Shown: piece after piece, positions 1 to 24,500 of the stretch
How positions within the stretch are numbered: position 1 is the stretch's first letter
How the letters are laid out: each line of letters opens with the position of its first letter
From: Galbula dea
Lineage: Eukaryota > Chordata > Aves > Piciformes > Galbulidae
Direction of reading: 5' to 3'
DNA: 64,000 nucleotides
Assembly: GCA_013399015.1 (NCBI GenBank)
Contig: VWZX01010570.1
Span: 372,001 to 436,000 of the forward strand
Made by a program: the position numbers and the translations under genes
Notes under the pieces: generated by a model
The model's input: only the letters and a program-made list of their open reading frames with translations
Databases searched by the model: none
Told to the model about the DNA's origin: nothing

Positions 1-439
1 TAAAAATTATCAAACTGTAAATATGCAAATTCTGGAATTAAGAGAACACAGAGAATGAAATGCTAATGGTTTTACCAGTCTAAAGCTCTAAATCTTTATT
101 TCTGAGAGGTTAATTTGATGTTGATAGTTAGCATAATGTTCAGTTCATGTAAATTTTGCTCAGTAACATTTTTGAGTCAGCTAAAAGTTTTTTAACACTC
201 TGGCAATGTCATCAATGTAGTAAAAATGACTTGACTTTATAGAATGGGTGACTACTAGCCATTGTGTCTTACACAGAGCTTTGCTGCTCATGTAGGTCTT
301 TGCTATGGGACTGCTGGAGACCAAATAGTTAATATTGTAGTTCATATTGCTGTAAAGAGAATAAGATAATGGAAACAGTTTAGGGGGAGGGGATAAGTTT
401 GTATATCTCAAGAGAGTGAAATGCTATTTTTAATTCAAG
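1..439 (+). other. Intron of the TMOD3-like gene (partial)
   Basis: AT-rich sequence before the first visible exon. No exon or repeat recognised. The antisense open frame at 181-411 shows no family resemblance. Confidence 0.7.
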
Positions 440-547
440 AACATACCAATTCCAACGCTGAAAGAATTTGCAAAAGCCTTAGAAACCAACACACATGTGA
501 AGAGTTTCAGCCTTGCAGCCACCCGAAGCAACGATCCCGTTGCTGTG
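440..547 (+). CDS. TMOD3: TMOD3-like exon (fourth from last)
   Basis: 108 bp, in phase 0 at both ends. The acceptor is ...aattcaag before 440 and the donor is gtaagt at 548. It begins NIPIPTLKEFAKALETN and ends RSNDPVAV, the conserved start of the leucine-rich-repeat domain. Confidence 0.9.
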
Positions 548-3500
548 GTAAGTACTCTGGCTAGCGTGCTTAAGTAGGGTGCAAGGGAAGTTAGAATGGA
601 AAGACAATGGGAAGAGATTGACTTGAATCCTGTGAAAATATTTAGGGATGAAAATGATTAAATTCTGTTACACTGTAAAATATGTTTTCTTTATCAAACC
701 TTTATTGTATCAAAGTTGGTAAATGATTACTAGTTGACCAATATGCAGCAAGGCATCAGATATATGAGATGAGTGAGAATTTTTTTCTGGTTCCTTCCCC
801 TGGTGTTTCATTTTGCTAACCTTCTTCCAGGTTTTCTTTCCCTCCTAATTGTTTAGTACCTAACATTCATTCCATGAGCCAAGAGTATATTCAAAATTAA
901 CTTTAAAAGAAGCACATTTTAGGATTGAAAAAATTCAATCTTTTTTCAGCTAACTAGAGTTTTAGCTGTAAATACCTGTTTCTCTGATCTCCCTGCTACC
1001 AAAGACTGACTTAAAGTATTGGCATCTAAAGCATAATATTAGTCACGGTATATTGTTTGATATAGTTGAAACTTAAGTATTTATTATCTGATCCTGGTTT
1101 TCCTGTGTTGAATCAAAAGCAGAACCTTATTTATTTGCAAATAAAGAGGTAAGAAAACAGCACTGTTTGGCCAGGACAGTCCTTTGCATTGGTTTTAATT
1201 CAAAGTTAGAAAAACTGTTTTGAAAGATTCCATTGAAGGAACACTTGAAAGCTTTGTTTTGGGTCCATTGAAAAGTTAATTTTCAGTAGAACTAAAACAT
1301 TTGTAATAAAAATCTATGAAGACTGGTTTTCTCAGGTGTCATTTTGTTGGGGATTTTTTTCATTGTGACTTGATAAAAGTCATAAGCTTTATTTTTTTGT
1401 ATGACAGTAAACCTCAGCAGTTACATATTCTTGTTTTCTTATTTTCTCAGAAATGAGGTATATTCCATTTCCATAAAAGTGCTTTTAGCTACATGCTGAT
1501 ATTGTGCTTCAAACTTTGAATTTCACCTCTTCCTACCAAATCTGTAGAAACAAGCATTTTGAAAGTCAGCTCTCCTGTTTACAAATTAACCATATCTAAT
1601 TCTCCTTTCAGTTAACTAACACCCTTTCTTTGGCCTTTGCTTAGCAGCTTGCATTACTCATTGTGTGCTGTGAAGGCTTACAAAATGGAATTGGTCCAAT
1701 ATGCTAATTCCAGACAATTTATATTCTGTGTAGCTTTTTAGTTTGTAACAGGAGAAAGACAGGCCTTTTCTTGACTAAATACTGTTTAAAAAGGGAAAGT
1801 AGCTAATGCCTGGTTAAAGACTCACTTCAGTCTTAAGTTAAAACTTGCAAAGTTACACAATGCATCTGTGAACTTGTGGAAATCACTGTGTCCTATAGTG
1901 TATTATAGCAAAGTTCAAAAGCTAAACAATGCTTTCTTGCATTCAAAGGCTCTTGCAGATATGCTGAGAGTAAACACAAAATTACAAAGCTTAAACATAG
2001 AATCAAACTTCATCACTGGAGCTGGAATTTTGGCACTGGTCGATGCACTGAAAGACAATGAAACTTTGACAGAGATCAAAATTGATAATCAGGTAAGTGA
2101 GATGGTGGTAATGTAATTAAAATCAGAGTTAAATAAAATTAGAATCCTAATTGACTGCATATTTTTAGAAGGCCATTTGTGATAAAATTTTCGAAATATG
2201 TTGCTTTTAAATATTTTAACCCCATGATTAAGATTAAGATTCTCAGAAGCATCCAGTTGAAGTTGGTTCCTTGGTCACTTCTGTGCTTGCTTGTGTTTTG
2301 AAGTGCACAAAAATATTTTATGACCTTCTGCCTTTTAGATTAATCAAAAATGTTTATTGACTAATATGATGAAAGTATTCTAATCTCTTAGGGTGAATAC
2401 TTACAAACTCTGTTCCCCTTCTGTACCCTTCAACAGAGGCAGCAGCTGGGCACTGTTGCAGAAGTAGAAATTGCCAAGATGCTAGAAGAAAACACCAAGA
2501 TCCTCAAATTTGGCTACCATTTCACACAACAGGGACCTCGAGCCAGGGCAGCTGCAGCTATCACAAAAAATAATGATTTGGGTAAGACCTCTCAGTGGAG
2601 AGTGACTATTAAATCAGTGTGTGTGTGGGCACAGGTTTTAAAGGCATCTGTTTTTTCTGCTTTTATGTTGACATAACCAAGATAGCAAGATATGAGTAGA
2701 TTAGTTTCAGATTTCTCCTGTGCTTTACTTCTAATCTTCTGTTGCCAGTCGACAGTCTCCTTTTATTTTGTTGCAGGATATTCAGGTGTATGAGTTGAGG
2801 ATTTTTAGCATAGTCTAGAACAAGGGCATTCAAATTCCATGTGAGTTGTGGCAAAGGGAGGGAAAATAATAATTTTGATAGTTCAGTTTTATTCAGGTAA
2901 GAGTCATTGCTTCTTTGAAGGCAGTACTTGCAATTACTAGTGCAGGATGCCCTCTTCAGTGCCAGTATACCCAGTCTCATCTAGATTGCTTGAGCTTGAA
3001 AACTGAATGTACTGTCATGTGTAGAGGCTGGGACTGGGTCATTGCTTCCCTTATGGTTCTGTTCATGCTCAGATGATTCTATGATTACTTGTTTATCTTA
3101 ATGGTAGCTGGTAGCAGTGGCATCTTTATTTGCTGCAGTAAGTTTTGTTGGAGCTCATCTGTTAGAATCCTAACTAAATGGAAGAGTGGAAAATTGATTG
3201 ATAATATAGCATGTGAATAGAAATAATTTGTGTAATAATGTGAAGTACTTGAAGTTCTCAACAGTCACAAGATAATGTGATCCACCTATTTAAATAGAAT
3301 TTAATTTTTAAAACTCCATTTTGGTTTTAGAAACTTTGTGATAAGTATCACACATTTGATTAGTGTGAAAATGGGCCAGGCTGTTTAGTAGTAGTAGTAG
3401 TAGTTCAGGAACACATTAGAGGGAATGGCATAAGATTGGAATTTGGTGTAAAGATCTGCTTCCCCTCTGAGTAAAGGTTAAAGTGGAGGAGAACAGCTCT

Positions 3501-5031
3501 GAAAGATGGAGGAGGAGTAACAGAATAGAGTGTAGAGAGAAAAGAAAGGCGCTCAGACACTGCATAACTGTTTCTTAAAATAGATTCTAAACCAGTTATT
3601 TTTTTTTCTCACAGCATTTCAGGTGTCTCTCTACTTTCTTTTAAGATTTCTCTTTTCACTTATTCCCATTTTAATGTTTGGCTGTTGGAAATCTATGTTT
3701 CTATTGATATCTTGCCTTTTTCCTTTGCTTTCTTAGTCTGGACTGTACGAGTAAAAGTTTCTGCAAATACCTTTTCATCTCTCCAGCCCTGAAGCTACAG
3801 AGACAGGTTACTCTGAATACCCAGTTGAGCACTGAAAACTGAGATGTTCAAAGTCTCCCATTTCTGTCTCTGTATGTTTCTTCTAAAATATACATCTTCT
3901 TTCTCCCTTGTTTATCCTGTGTTATATTGCTTGCCTTTTCTTTGTCTGAAACTGTGTACGTGTTGCCTTTAACTGCATGATTGGAGAAGTTTAAGGTCAT
4001 CTGTTCTTGTGATTTCGTGAAAGGAAGTATTCTTAACTTCTGTCACTGATGAAGATGATTTGGATTCAAATGGAGATAAATCTATGGGTTACTCTAAAAG
4101 TGAGCAATACTCTGACTTTGCAAACAGTAAAATTCTAGTGTGATCTTATTCTGATTGTTTCTTTAGACTATATCTAGAGTACTTCTTGACAGAAAGAAGG
4201 AGGGGAAGCAAACCAGCTTTCCCTCTGTTATTTTGATCTGAAAGTAAAGATGATCAACTCAAACTGTAAATATCTGTAAAACTACATAACTTCCAATGAG
4301 TGGAGTGAGAACAGAATCACTTTTTTTGTATATAGATGCACTCACTTGACTTTTGAAAACAAAATGGAGATGCTTTATGTAATTTATAAGACCCTTAGCC
4401 TCATTTGTTATATCTATACAGAAAAAGAAAACATAATTTGATAGGGAGGGGAAAGAAACTATCAATTTCAAATACCACAAATACTGAGCAAAACTCCAGT
4501 CATTCAGTCAGTCTTCCATATTTTTGTCTAAACAGCATATGAGCTTTTAGTGATTTTGTTCACAAACTTCTGTTGCTCTCATGTTTTCTGGTAACTGAAA
4601 ATTTTTTTATTAACAAGTGGAATGTTTTAAGCTATGGAATGTAACATCTTTGTTTGCAAAGTGCATAAGTTGTGTTCAACATCCCATGATACTGTTTTCA
4701 CTAGAAAACTGCAATGTAGAAAAAGAGCATTGGCTACCTCTGCTTGTCAAACATAAAGTGATTAATGTTTCCCAGAAGTCTCTCCTCACAAATATTTGAA
4801 GCTGTTCGTGAATAACGCAATAACCACTGCTAAAGCATAAGCTCAAAATGATGGATAATACTAAGTGTTAATTACCTTAAGTTGTACTATGTGATACTTT
4901 ATGTGGCAAAGTATCATCTTCATGTTGTAGAAATATGAAAAGTAGTTATCGAGTAAAATAACTAAAATAGTAAAACTTCTTTTCTGTTTGTTGTTACAGT
5001 TCGCAAGAGGAGGGTTGAAGGAGACAACTAG
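440..5031 (+). CDS. TMOD3: Tropomodulin (TMOD3-like), last four coding exons; 5' part lies outside the window
   Basis: Four exons (440-547, 1949-2092, 2437-2581, 5000-5031) join in frame to 142 residues plus a TAG stop. They are the C-terminal 40% of a protein of about 350 residues. The product caps the pointed ends of actin filaments and binds tropomyosin. This part is the leucine-rich-repeat actin-binding domain, with the family motifs AATRSNDPVA, IESNFITGAGILAL, EIKIDNQ, LKFGYHFTQQGPR and ITKNNDLVRKRR. Exon lengths of 108, 144 and 145 bp fit the family's gene structure, and all junctions are AG/GT. The C-terminus VRKRRVEGDN and the adjacent LEO1 favour TMOD3. TMOD2 is the main alternative, because the paralogues are very similar here and the diagnostic N-terminus is missing. 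The family call is near certain; the paralogue call is about 0.75. Confidence 0.9.
548..1948 (+). other. Intron of the TMOD3-like gene
   Basis: 1.4 kb, GT-AG, AT-rich. No repeat or RNA gene recognised. Confidence 0.85.
1949..2092 (+). CDS. TMOD3: TMOD3-like exon (third from last)
   Basis: 144 bp, phase 0 at both ends. The acceptor is ttcaaag at 1948 and the donor is gtaagt at 2093. It encodes ALADMLRVNTKLQSLNIES through EIKIDNQ, two leucine-rich repeats. An ATG upstream at 1868 in the same frame is intronic and not a start. Confidence 0.92.
2093..2436 (+). other. Intron of the TMOD3-like gene
   Basis: A short 344-bp GT-AG intron with nothing further recognised. Confidence 0.85.
2437..2581 (+). 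CDS. TMOD3: TMOD3-like exon (second from last)
   Basis: 145 bp, phase 0 in and phase 1 out. The acceptor is cttcaacag and the donor is gtaaga at 2582. It encodes RQQLGTVAEVEIAKMLEEN through ITKNNDL, which includes the hallmark LKFGYHFTQQGPR of the C-terminal actin-binding surface. Confidence 0.93.
2582..4999 (+). other. Last intron of the TMOD3-like gene
   Basis: 2.4 kb, GT-AG. It holds a possible decayed CR1 tail near 3020-3090 and a short (gta)n tract near 3390. The open frames on either strand here match no family I know. Confidence 0.8.
3020..3092 (+). repeat. Possible short CR1 3' tail
   Basis: Reads aggctgggactgggtcattg and ends in tgattctatgatt, like the end and terminal 8-mer repeat of CR1. 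Too short and diverged to be sure. Confidence 0.35.
5000..5031 (+). CDS. TMOD3: TMOD3-like terminal coding exon with stop
   Basis: Only 32 coding bases. The acceptor is tttgttgttacag at 4999. The split codon g|tt gives V, followed by RKRRVEGDN and TAG at 5029-5031. This basic tail matches the end of TMOD3-type proteins. The exon is too short to be found by ORF length alone. Confidence 0.88.
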
Positions 5032-6720
5032 CAAATCTTGTTACCAGAACTGTGTGGAGATTTCAAGCCTTGTCAAGGCATGCTTTGGCAATCTTGGACT
5101 ACATTTACCTGGGTTAGAAGGGAAAAGACTGGAAACCCCATTCCTTTTAAAGCAAAGCTGTATTAATAATCTGCTGGTATGCATCATGTTTTTCAGACTG
5201 AGACACAGTAACTGCATCAGTCTCTGTACCATTTTTTGAAGAATGTTTTTGTATTTCCAGACCTTGGCCGTGCTTTCTGCTAAAGATGTAATTGCAAATC
5301 AATGGTATAATTGTCTGTAGTCGAAGAATGGGACATTCAAGATCATTGGGCAGATAATGACCCAATTGAAAAGTTTGTTAGAAAATCTGGGGGTGCTTAT
5401 TTACGTGGAGGGTTGTGTATATTCTTGAAAACAATGTGTTATTGATAAGGGATTCTTCACCCAACAGTTGGACTCATTGTGTAGAGCTGTTCAGCCTTGT
5501 TCATATGCACTGAAGAGAAATCTTTCACAGCGATCTGATTTGCAATTCTACTTTTTTATTAGTTATTGATACTGTGATTAAGGTCAAGGACATCCCTTTA
5601 AGCCAAACAGAAAGAAATTGGCTAAGGACTTGTCTCAAGAGATTTGAGGGACTAATAAAAAAGAAGAAAGCTTGCAAAATGACAGTTTTTCTGTTACACC
5701 TGAATTCATAATGTCTTTTTCAAAATGTCACATAGCTATCTTGCTCTGTATCTGAACTGGATATGTTTTTAGACTAATTTCATGTGTTCATCAGCATTAT
5801 TTAGTTTATATTCTTTGTTTAAAAATCCTTGCCTACATTCATACGTATTGATTTCTCTAGAGGGTAGTGGACATTCTGCATAATTCTGTAAAGCAAAAGG
5901 AGCCTTCACTGTAAACCCAGTGTCCTAAGTTGCTGACAAATGGAGAAAAATCCTTTTTTCAAGCTGTCGGCATGAAGCTGTTAGCACTTCACAGAAATAG
6001 CATTTTTTAGTAAAGCAATGAAGTGCCACTTAAGAAAGGATTTTTTTGTTTCTGTTCTACTTATGTCTTGATGTTGAAACACTACATAAGACATGCAGAA
6101 ATTAGCCTATATGCAGTGTCAAATCTGTATGGTGTGGTAATTGTTAAAGTATTTAAAGTTCTATATCTAAGCAACCTAATAAGGCAACAAGAATCACTTC
6201 AATTTCTGTACATAATCACAGTAGACTTCTTTGAAGTAATATGAAAATGTAGAGGCTTTTTGGGGGAGGTCTGTTTGAATTGTACTATATTAGTTTGCTC
6301 AATATTGTCATGAGGTAACAAAAATGTTCTGAAGGACCTGCTCAGCTATTTTTATAGCAACAGAGAATTCAACTGACATCTGTTTTCATCAAAGAATCAT
6401 AATATCGTGAATATGTTATGTATAGGAAGCATTTTGGACTGAGATTTTTGCATCAGGTTGTATATACTATAAAAATATAACAGCAACTCTGTGACACTGT
6501 GCCCATGTTGTAATTTGTTGTAGATCTTGTGTTTGATCTTTAAAGAGGCAGACTTCACTTCAAATTTTACTGCAACTGTAGAGAGAATTTGAAACGGTAG
6601 TGCCTTCAGTGAGGATGTACATAACTGGTTTATGCTCGAGGAAGAATATTTTTTCCTCTTTCAAAATTGGCCTTTTATTATAATTGCAAATAAATGTGTG
6701 CTCTGAAAAGCAAGCTGAAA
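5032..6720 (+). other. Probable 3' UTR of the TMOD3-like gene
   Basis: AT-rich sequence after the stop with no credible coding. Two polyadenylation signals are visible: AATAAA at about 5654 and a better one at about 6689 followed by GT-rich tgtgtgctctg. The 3' limit is inferred from these signals only. A longer UTR is possible, since this family often has long ones. Confidence 0.5.
6689..6694 (+). promoter_or_regulatory. Candidate polyadenylation signal for TMOD3-like mRNA
   Basis: AATAAA with a GU-rich stretch directly downstream. It lies about 1.66 kb after the stop codon. A second candidate is at about 5654-5659. Confidence 0.45.
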
Positions 6721-8884
6721 TTGATTCTGTTAAAACCAATGACTATACATACTGTAACTTTGAAACAACTAGAAGTGATCTGACTAGTAACAAGAAGGGC
6801 TTCTTTGCTTCTTTTGGCTTTGACTTTTGTAAATTTTCAAGAACTTTTTAGATTTTGAAATTTAAGTTCTTGTATAGTATGCATAAAGTCAACAGGTGTC
6901 TTTTTACAGCCAGTGCTGTATAAACATGGCCAAAGAATGTCATGCACTGAGTTGCCTAAAGCTGTACTTTAGTTTTTGTTTGCTAGGCACCATAATCATT
7001 TTATGTCAAAAAACAAGCTGTAGTGTCTTCCTTCATTTGTTGAAGGGCTGTATGTTCATGGAATCTGTTCATGGATTATGATTCTATGATGATTTATTTT
7101 ATCATTATCTAACAAGATTAGGCAGTTATGTCCTACTTGAAGATAAAGGAGAAAAATGAAAGACTGGATTATGGAAATGATAGCCCAAATCAATCCCTTA
7201 CTTCATTAAATCAAGTTTAGCTGTTTAATGATTTATATTCCCATCACAGGCAGGGACTTTAAAGCTGCAACTCTCAGGTGTCCTGTCACAGATGATAGTA
7301 GTGGTTTAGCTCTGTAGACAGTAAGTATTTGACTGCTTGTTGACACCTTTAGGACAGATATCTGACAGGCTGGGCATAGAAAACTAGATCTTTTTCAACC
7401 AGAAAGCTCTGGCCCTACTGATTGTTGCAAAAACAGTTGGCATGGTGCACAGAACAGTTATAGCAATCACTTTTATGCTGACAATGTGTATCTTTCTGGA
7501 ATAAATGAAGAAATTAAGTCTGTAGCCAGGAATCATAAGCAGTTGCAAGAAGCAAAGTGAAAATTCTGATGTAATGCTATCAAGCGTAGTGAAATCTTGT
7601 GGATGACTCAATTCCTTTAATAGGAAAGCAAAACTGGTATTACTTTGATAACCAACTCCTGTAAACACAAGGTCTTTTTTTCCAGAAGAAGTGATACCTT
7701 TTTTCTTCTTGATTAGTTTTCAGGCGTAATACAGAAATCAAATTACCACATGCTCTGATTTTTTTGGTTCCAAGCTAAACATGGAAACATAGCCTATATT
7801 TCAAATCAATTATCTGTTTACTGTTGTGTTGTAATAGAAGCGTCATTCTCTCTGCAGCTTGAGTAATACTGTTTGTAAGCTACAAACGAGCAAGTGTTCA
7901 ATTTAAATTTCCATTGAGGAAATATTAATTGAATGTTTTTTGCATATCAGCACTATATGCTGTCAGATTGTAAACCAGTGTAAGTTTTGGATGATTAAAG
8001 TACTGTATTCTTGTTGTGGTTGGGGGTTCTGTTTGTTTTTTAAGTAGTACATGATCTTGCTTCAAGGTGACCAATGCATTTACATCAAACTTTTTCTTCT
8101 CTAGTAGGAAGTGAGTGACCAAATGGCACTTCTGGATCTAAAGGGCTGCTGGTGTAGAACTCAGTTTTTCACACAACTGGAAGATGTGTTAGAGCCTGTG
8201 AAAGGAGTGACAGCACATTGCCTGTTCAATCTCTTTAAGCAAGCAAGGAGGCAATGGGATGGAATAGGAGGCTGCTTTGTGCAACGTTATTTCAGCCATA
8301 TTGACAATGGGAAGGTGTAAAGATGAAGACAAAGAAATTAGGTTCCCTTTCTTGGGCACAATGGATAAGTCTTCCACCTGCCTCAGTTAAGTGTGCAGTG
8401 TCTTACGGGTAGAAACACGGGTGGGTTGAGCTCATCTCCCTTTCAGTATCAATGTCAAAGGACCAGGAGCCAAGACTAACAATAGCATGATGTGTAAGTG
8501 TATTGTATTTCAACTAGATGTCACTAGGGCAGGGTGACCTGTACCCAACAAGTGCTAGTAATAGGAATTTAAACAGGTAATATCCATGAAGTAATACTGT
8601 ATATGGCTAGTCAGCTGGTGGGGTGTGTGCCTACAGAGAACTTATAGATAACTCTTCTTTTTTTCTTATGCATGCTGCCGTTGTAGTCTCCAAAATAGGG
8701 TTCTTTACCCAGTGTCCAAAGCCAATCAACACACAAGAGTAGAGATTTTGCTTTATTTTGTTTCTGCAGAAACTGGTACCATGCTACAAATTGTAAATGC
8801 AGCACACCCTGACCTCAAACAGCAGAAGTTTGTATACAGTGCAAATAACAAAGAAATTACATATAATTGGTTACATGATTGGTT
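6721..8884. other. Intergenic sequence between TMOD3-like gene and CR1
   Basis: About 2.2 kb of AT-rich DNA. A tgattctatgatg at about 7079 may be another CR1 relic. Small open frames on both strands (for example 8111-8320 +) have no recognisable motif. No RNA gene seen. Confidence 0.6.
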
Positions 8885-9396
8885 ACATTGAGACTGCACC
8901 TCAAATACTGAGTTCAGTTTGGGGCCTCTCACTACAAAAAGGAAATGGTGATGCTGGAGCATGTCCAGAGAAGGGCAACAAAGCTGGTAAAGGGTTTAGA
9001 GCACAAGTCTTATCAGGTGCAGCTGAGGGAACTGGGGTTGGTTAGTCTGGAGAAAAGGAGGCTCAAGGAGACCTTATCACTCTCAGCAGCTACCTGAAAG
9101 GCACCTGGAGTGAGGTGGATATCGGTCTGTTCTCCCAAGTAACAAGTGACAGGACAAGAGGAAATTGCTTCAACTTGCAGTAGGGGAGGTTTAAGTTGGA
9201 TATTAGAAACAATTTTTTCTCTGATGAAAGGATTGTCAAGCCCTGGAACAGGCTGCTCAGGGAAATGGTAGAGTCACTATACCTGGAAGGATTTAAAAGA
9301 CACGTAGATGTGGTGCTGAGAGACATGATTTAGTGGTGACTTGGCAGTGCTGAGTTAATGGTTGAATTCAATGATCTTGAAGGTCTTTATCAGCCT
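8885..9396 (+). mobile_element. CR1 LINE, 5'-truncated 3' end
   Basis: Sense-strand CR1. It begins like gagaccacacctggaatactg, passes a degenerate stretch matching the CR1 ORF2 C-terminus (ctggagaaaaggaggctcaagg, then aagtaacaagtgacaggacaagagg), and ends with the CR1 3' UTR motif aatgatcttgaaggtc. Many substitutions and indels show it is old and inactive. It ends about 290 bp before the CpG island of LEO1. Confidence 0.85.
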
Positions 9397-9797
9397 TTTG
9401 CATCAGAGAAATCTTCATAAGCGTGCTCCGTCAATCACCTAATTCATTATGCTACGGTTGTCCTACATTTACATTTTAGTTCCCCTCCTAGAGGGTTGTC
9501 TTTCAGCGTTAACATCCCCACCGGTTTTGTAGGGAACACCTTGATGTTTGGATTTCTGTACAACTCAGTCTCTGGTTTCTGTAAAGAAGCCGTTATGAGG
9601 CATTATCTACAAAGGTGGACAGATTTTTAGCTGTCTTTGGATACTGCTCTTAATCACAGTGTCTTGTTTCTGATTATTGGTAGCGGATGTGACCAGCGGC
9701 GCCCGCCGTGGGCTGTGGCGGGTGGACACGGCCCCTTTAAGAGGCGGTGCTGCCTCCTGGCATGCTGCAGCCAACGGGGCCTCGCGGCGCTCCGTAG

Positions 9798-9805
9798 TTA
9801 CGTCA
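9798..9805 (+). promoter_or_regulatory. CRE-like element (TTACGTCA)
   Basis: TTACGTCA, whose reverse complement is TGACGTAA, a CREB/ATF-type site. It lies 50-57 bp upstream of the LEO1 ATG inside the CpG island. Such sites are common in CpG-island promoters near the start. Binding is inferred. Confidence 0.45.
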
Positions 9806-9854
9806 GCGTGCGGCGCCGGCAGTGTGGTGGTGGGCGCGCGGCTGTTCGGTAGCT

Positions 9855-21392
<11,538 letters not shown>

Positions 21393-21560
21393 TATTAAGG
21401 AAGCACAAAAGTTGATTTTTTTATATATATATTTATATATATTGTACAGTCTTTACAGCAAAGATGTAAGTAACCGTAATGGGGTTATTTTGATAAAGGA
21501 AAATTCCATTGAAGTCTGTGTTTCTGGTGTGAATAAAGTTTTTGTGTTTTTTTTACTTCC
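21393..21560 (+). other. LEO1 3' UTR
   Basis: Short AT-rich trailer with a ttatatatatatttatatatat run, ending at AATAAA (21532-21537) and a T-rich stretch. A short trailer is usual for this gene. Further AATAAA motifs at about 22596 and about 25540 could serve longer transcripts. Confidence 0.7.
21532..21537 (+). promoter_or_regulatory. Polyadenylation signal of LEO1
   Basis: AATAAA 140 bases after the stop, followed by gtttttgtgttttttttac, a good U/GU-rich downstream element. Confidence 0.7.
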
Positions 21561-24500
21561 TTTTACCTTTTAAGATCTTTCTCTTATTACAGCGACTGTT
21601 GCACCATGGATTGTCACAATGCTGGGTTTTTTTATCTTGCACAGGACATTTCAGTTTGAGAGCTGTAGTAACTGGTTATCCAAATGAATTAATCAGTGAT
21701 TTTTACTGAGTTCATTAGAAGAAACCCTTCTAATCTTTATAGAATGCTTAACTAGTGAGTTTGACAATTTAGCTTACTGTTTGTATGGAAGGGCTGGAAG
21801 AACATATGATTGGTACAGTAAGATTGTAATTTTTTTCCTAGATACTCCTTATTTCCTGATGACTGTGGACAGTACATTACTATACTGGTATATTTTGATG
21901 ACTGAAAAATATCTCTTAACATTTTTGAGTAAACTGTGAAGTTAACTGGTCACATAAGACATTTTTTCACACATTAAAGCCCAGAATTAAAATCTGCATC
22001 TTGCCTAAGCGTTAATACTAATATTATTAACTGGTACATGCTGGTGATGTAAATGTCAGAGTAAAAGCAATTACATAAACAAAACTAAGAAATTTCTGCC
22101 AGCAGAGATGAAAGTCTCCTTTAAAAGGTGAAATGAGCCACAGTGCAAAAAATTTATCCTAATAATAGTGTCTCATAATCTCATGTAATTCTTATGGTGC
22201 TGTTTCCTGGTCATGATTGGTTTTATAAACAGGTTTGTTTAGCTGGGAAGTCACTGGAGGAGAATGTTCTGGGTAGAATCATTGCTCTTTTCACACTATT
22301 TCTAAACACCTTAATGTGATTATGCAAAGTTGTAAAGTAGGGAATGGCTAGAAGAAATACCTGAACTTTTCCACAGTTTCTTTTCATATCCCATATGTAG
22401 TTTCTCTCATGGATGAGAGCGTTCACGTGTTATGTGTTGCTTTTTAACTGACTTTTCACCCAGTCCTGCAGAGATTGGATGCTACTTCAAAAAGATAACA
22501 GCAAGAAAATAGAACTAGCTTAATGTCTCTTTAAGCAAAGCCATTGACTGATGCTGTGAAAAGTTTATTATGTGGATCTGTGTTACATAAGATGAAATAA
22601 AGTAGCTGATAGTTATGTAAGAAGGACTGTTACCCATCTCTCTCCTGCCCAGCTGAATTCTCCTTTTTTTTATATATCAGTAAAAGGATGCAAGTGCCTA
22701 ATAGTGAGCATTTTTCTCTTGTGACATTTCCTGGTTCCTTGAGATACAACTTTCAACCTGGATATCTTGCTTTTGTCGTCTTTAATTAGGCTAGTAGTTT
22801 GTCAAAATAATCTACATCCATTTTTCCTGGCTGGAAGGTACAGGAAGTGTTCTGGTGCAGTAAGTCAGAGCTCTGCGTGTGTTTGTGATATATTCAGCTG
22901 AGCACCTGACTGCAGCGTACACAGTTGCAAGTATGAAAACAAAGTGAAAAATTTCAACTCAGGAGTCTTAGTGCCTGAGAACTGTTCTTTTTTTCAATTA
23001 TTAAATTATTATCTAAAAGTCCCTGTGCCTCTTTAATGTGCAGATAAAACCTTTTTCCATCCACTGGAAATTTGACCCTGTAATCTTCTTAGTTTAGACC
23101 TCTCCTGGAAGACTGGTTCCTTACATGAGGTTACATGCTTTCCATTTGTAACCTCAGGAAGAAGCCAGCTGTTAAGGAAGAGACTCATTTTATATGGATG
23201 TAACATGCTGTACTTTTATGTAAAAGCCTCTCAAAATACCTGTTAAACAAAAAATTTGGCATATGGAAACACACACCTTTTTGCTGGTGATGTTGCTTTT
23301 GTGTCAGTGTAACTAAAGTGTTAGCTATTTTTATTTTTACTACATTTCTAAGATTGAAAATGTTTTAATTGCTTTCATAGGTTTGATGTTGACTAAGCCC
23401 TTAATAAGTGGTCCACTTTTGCTCCAAAAAATGAGGCTTTTTGTGGATTAAAAGATGAAAAGAAGTATTTTTTTTACATTGTCCTCTTTTGTAAATTGCT
23501 CTAGAAAGTCTTTTCTCAGATTAAATTAGTTTTAACAATTATCTTGTAATTAAAGTCACTTGAGTGAACTTAGCCTTATCCACAGTAATTTTTTGGTTGT
23601 GAGTCAAGTGTGTAGTTTTAACTCAAAGATAGATTTTGCTATTCCCTTTTCCCAGCCTCCAAGTATGAGAGAATTATTTGGAATTGTTTCACTTTACCCA
23701 CATTAAACATACTAAGCCAAAAGATAAGAGAATGTGAATTGAAATGTATTTACTCTTGTACTGACTAGTCAGAATACTTCTTCCAGAAAGAGCATGATTT
23801 GAACAACCTGCAGCAAAGAAGAATTTCTTTGAAGAGCTAGTTTTAAGCTATGTGAGTACTAGATTTTTTTTTTGGCTAGTGGCAGAAACAGTAACTGGAA
23901 TCTGTCCCTGGCTATATAGTTTTGTTGTTTCAAGTATATCCTTCAGCTGTGTCCTGGTTTACAGTTGCTGATGTGGAGTTTTCATTTTAGTACCTGGTAG
24001 CATTTTCCACCAGCCACTTCTCTCCATCCTAACCATGCAGCTTAGCACAGATTTCATGTTGCAATGTACCTGATGGATCAGGGAATGCACACTGAAAAGA
24101 GCCACTTCTCATGCAGTCCTTCACTCTTCCTAGCAGGAGGTTTGGCAATAACTAGCCCTGTTCAGTGAGCCAACTTGCTTAAACTGTCAGGAATTTTCTG
24201 CTGAGTCCTTGTGTTTTCTGCCAGCCATGTCTGCAGAACTGCCTTATTGGCATTGGAGCCAGCTCAATAAGTTGGTGTGGTCATGATATGGGGAACATCA
24301 AGGAAGGGTGATCTCTTTGGCAGAGGTAAACATTGACTTGGCTTTTTCTTGAAAACTTAACCTGGTGGTAGAGCCAGTTTACCAGCAAACATCACATCTC
24401 TGTTTTATGTTGAAGTATTCTGGGAAGCAATAGCATTCATGCAGTTACTTTTAGTCATGGAATCAAATCCATGTTGTGTTCTTTATTTATTGTAAATTAA

